Positions 63,505-64,000 of a DNA stretch of 64,000 bases are shown here, one piece after another (position 1 is the first letter of the stretch; each line of letters starts with the position of its first letter). Both the position numbers and the translations under genes were made by a program. Under the pieces are notes generated by a model that saw only the letters and a list, made by a program, of their open reading frames with translations, was not told where the DNA came from and made no database searches. The stretch lies in NCBI GenBank assembly GCA_917880885.1, contig OU862910.1, positions 53,559,285-53,623,284 of the forward strand, given 5' to 3'. The stretch is from Limnephilus marmoratus (taxonomy: Eukaryota > Arthropoda > Insecta > Trichoptera > Limnephilidae).

Positions 63505-63845
63505 AATTATTTTAAGCAATAATTGTCAGCCTGAAACACTCATTTACATTTAAAAATCTTCCGAGAAAAGATACTTGCCGCCAACGGGACTTGAACCCGT
63601 GTCCTTCTGATTGCCGGTCGGATGCTCTGACCACTGAGCTATGGCGGCTTATCAAATACCCGCCAAATAATTCAATATATACTAGTGTTTCATTCAACAA
63701 TCACTGCTTATTATATTTTTTCCACCCAAATTTCAATGTAAAAGAGTGTTTCAGGCTGACAATTATTGCTTATAATAATTGTTACCCTTTGTGCTATGCA
63801 TAAAAATCGTGTCTAAACGTTAGTTTATAAATTAAAAAATAATAA
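63505..63845 (-). mobile_element. Repeat-K with inverted arms
   Basis: Left arm AAGCAATAATTGTCAGCCTG and AAACACTCATTTACATT (63513-63550). Right arm is the inverse (AATGTAAAAGAGTGTTTCAG, GCTGACAATTATTGCTT; 63735-63772), continuing with GTTACCCTTTGTGCTATGCA and GTTTATAAATTAAAAAATAA. A tRNA-like gene lies between. The left arm lacks the outer 75 bp present at 37.86 kb. Confidence 0.8.
63577..63648 (-). tRNA. tRNA-like gene, intact 72-nt cloverleaf
   Basis: On the minus strand: acceptor GCCGCCA/TGGCGGC (7 of 7), D-arm GCTC/GAGC, anticodon stem TCCGA/TCAGA (4 of 5) with loop CCGGCAA, 5-nt variable loop, T-arm ACGGG-TTCAAGT-CCCGT (5 of 5). The loop would read GGC (Ala), but position 33 is C, not the invariant U, and GGC is not a normal eukaryotic Ala anticodon. 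Its place inside Repeat-K favours a mobile tRNA-derived sequence over a working tRNA gene. The spurious antisense frame over it (SSVVRASDRQSEGHGFKSR) is an artefact. Confidence 0.5.
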
Positions 63846-63944
63846 GTGATGAAAAAATTTAATAAAAAAATGATTAAATAGGTTGCGTTTGGTAAGGAGC
63901 TATTTTTCAATATATTATAGTAAACATTTTTATTAAACGGTTGA

Positions 63945-64000
63945 AAAGATAACTAACACCTGTGCCATAGTGGTTGGCTATGTTTGGTGACTTAACAGGG
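63945..64000 (+). mobile_element. SINE-B 5' fragment at window edge
   Basis: ATAACTAACACCTGTGCCAT, GGTTGGCTATGTTTGGTGAC, TTAACAGGG; continues beyond the window. Confidence 0.65.

Overview
The window is eukaryotic, almost certainly insect nuclear DNA. It is AT-rich, has no operons or dense ORFs, contains many GTAGGTACCTAC-type and AAATA runs, and is packed with degenerate non-LTR retrotransposons, SINEs and MITEs. Lepidoptera or Hemiptera would fit, but I cannot decide from sequence alone. I find no intact host protein-coding gene. Nearly every recognisable coding stretch is a 5'-truncated, frameshifted LINE pol fragment. The window reads as intergenic or large-intron DNA that has been a target for nested insertions.

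Recurrent families (names are mine). SINE-A: tRNA-like head, about 330 bp body, A-tail (0-3 kb, 14.2, 22.3, 24.6, 25.8, 59.6 kb). SINE-B: about 340 bp short or 420 bp long form, A-tailed (about 20 copies or pieces, 7.3 to 64 kb). Its last ~100 bp match the 3' end of LINE L2. LINEs: L1 (3.2, 4.7 kb), L2 (25.2, 30.3, 38.6, 43.5 kb), L3 (31.2, 32.4, 56.2 kb), L4 (33.7, 57.6 kb), L5 (46.5 kb, tail at 43.7 kb), L6 (13.4, 16.4, 49.8 kb), L8 (21.5 kb, tails at 22.4 and 57.5 kb), plus single pieces at 7.9, 18.0, 20.3, 30.9, 32.9, 40.2, 44.2, 53.3 and 62.3 kb. Repeat-H: palindromic elements carrying two divergent tRNA-like genes (21.8, 27.4 kb) with single-arm or rearranged relatives (4.5, 44.7, 45.7 kb). 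Repeat-K: tRNA-like sequence between inverted arms (37.9, 63.5 kb). Repeat-F: element with an internal tRNA-like promoter (12.8, 13.6, 14.9, 36.0, 41.5 kb). Repeat-I: about 690 bp, unclassified (0.5, 28.1, 51.9 kb). DNA-transposon MITEs: PIF/Harbinger type with TTA/TAA target duplications (26.4, 36.3, 53.6 kb), a TA-flanked one (11.6 kb), a Mutator-like one inside SINE-B (8.3 kb), and long-TIR foldbacks (5.9, 19.7, 32.0, 54.3 kb).

Layout. 0-6 kb: SINE-A, Repeat-I, two L1 copies and a foldback. 7-17 kb: SINE-B, LINE tails, MITEs and Repeat-F. 17-26 kb: LINE tails, the first palindromic Repeat-H, SINEs. 26-34 kb: PIF MITE, second Repeat-H, Repeat-I with an insertion, SINE-B, then L2, L3 and L4 pieces. 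34-36 kb: mostly empty. 36-46 kb: the densest nesting (SINE-B in L2, SINE-B in Repeat-F, LINE in SINE-B). 46-55 kb: L5, foldbacks, Repeat-I, MITE-in-SINE. 55 kb: a small CpG-rich island. 56-64 kb: L3, L4, a foldback with a hammerhead-ribozyme-like core, a LINE C-terminus and Repeat-K. Several 200-400 bp islands of mixed composition (about 3.9, 12.6, 21.0, 45.0, 51.2, 60.6 kb) look non-repetitive within the window and could be conserved non-coding DNA.

The strongest biology is the retroelement partnership. L2 and SINE-B end in the same tail, which can fold into two stacked 10-bp stems, the architecture expected if the L2 reverse transcriptase mobilises SINE-B in trans. Other notable structures are the twin-tRNA palindromes, LINE 3'-UTR hairpins whose stems differ in sequence but still pair, and a hammerhead-like three-way junction in a foldback at 59.9 kb.
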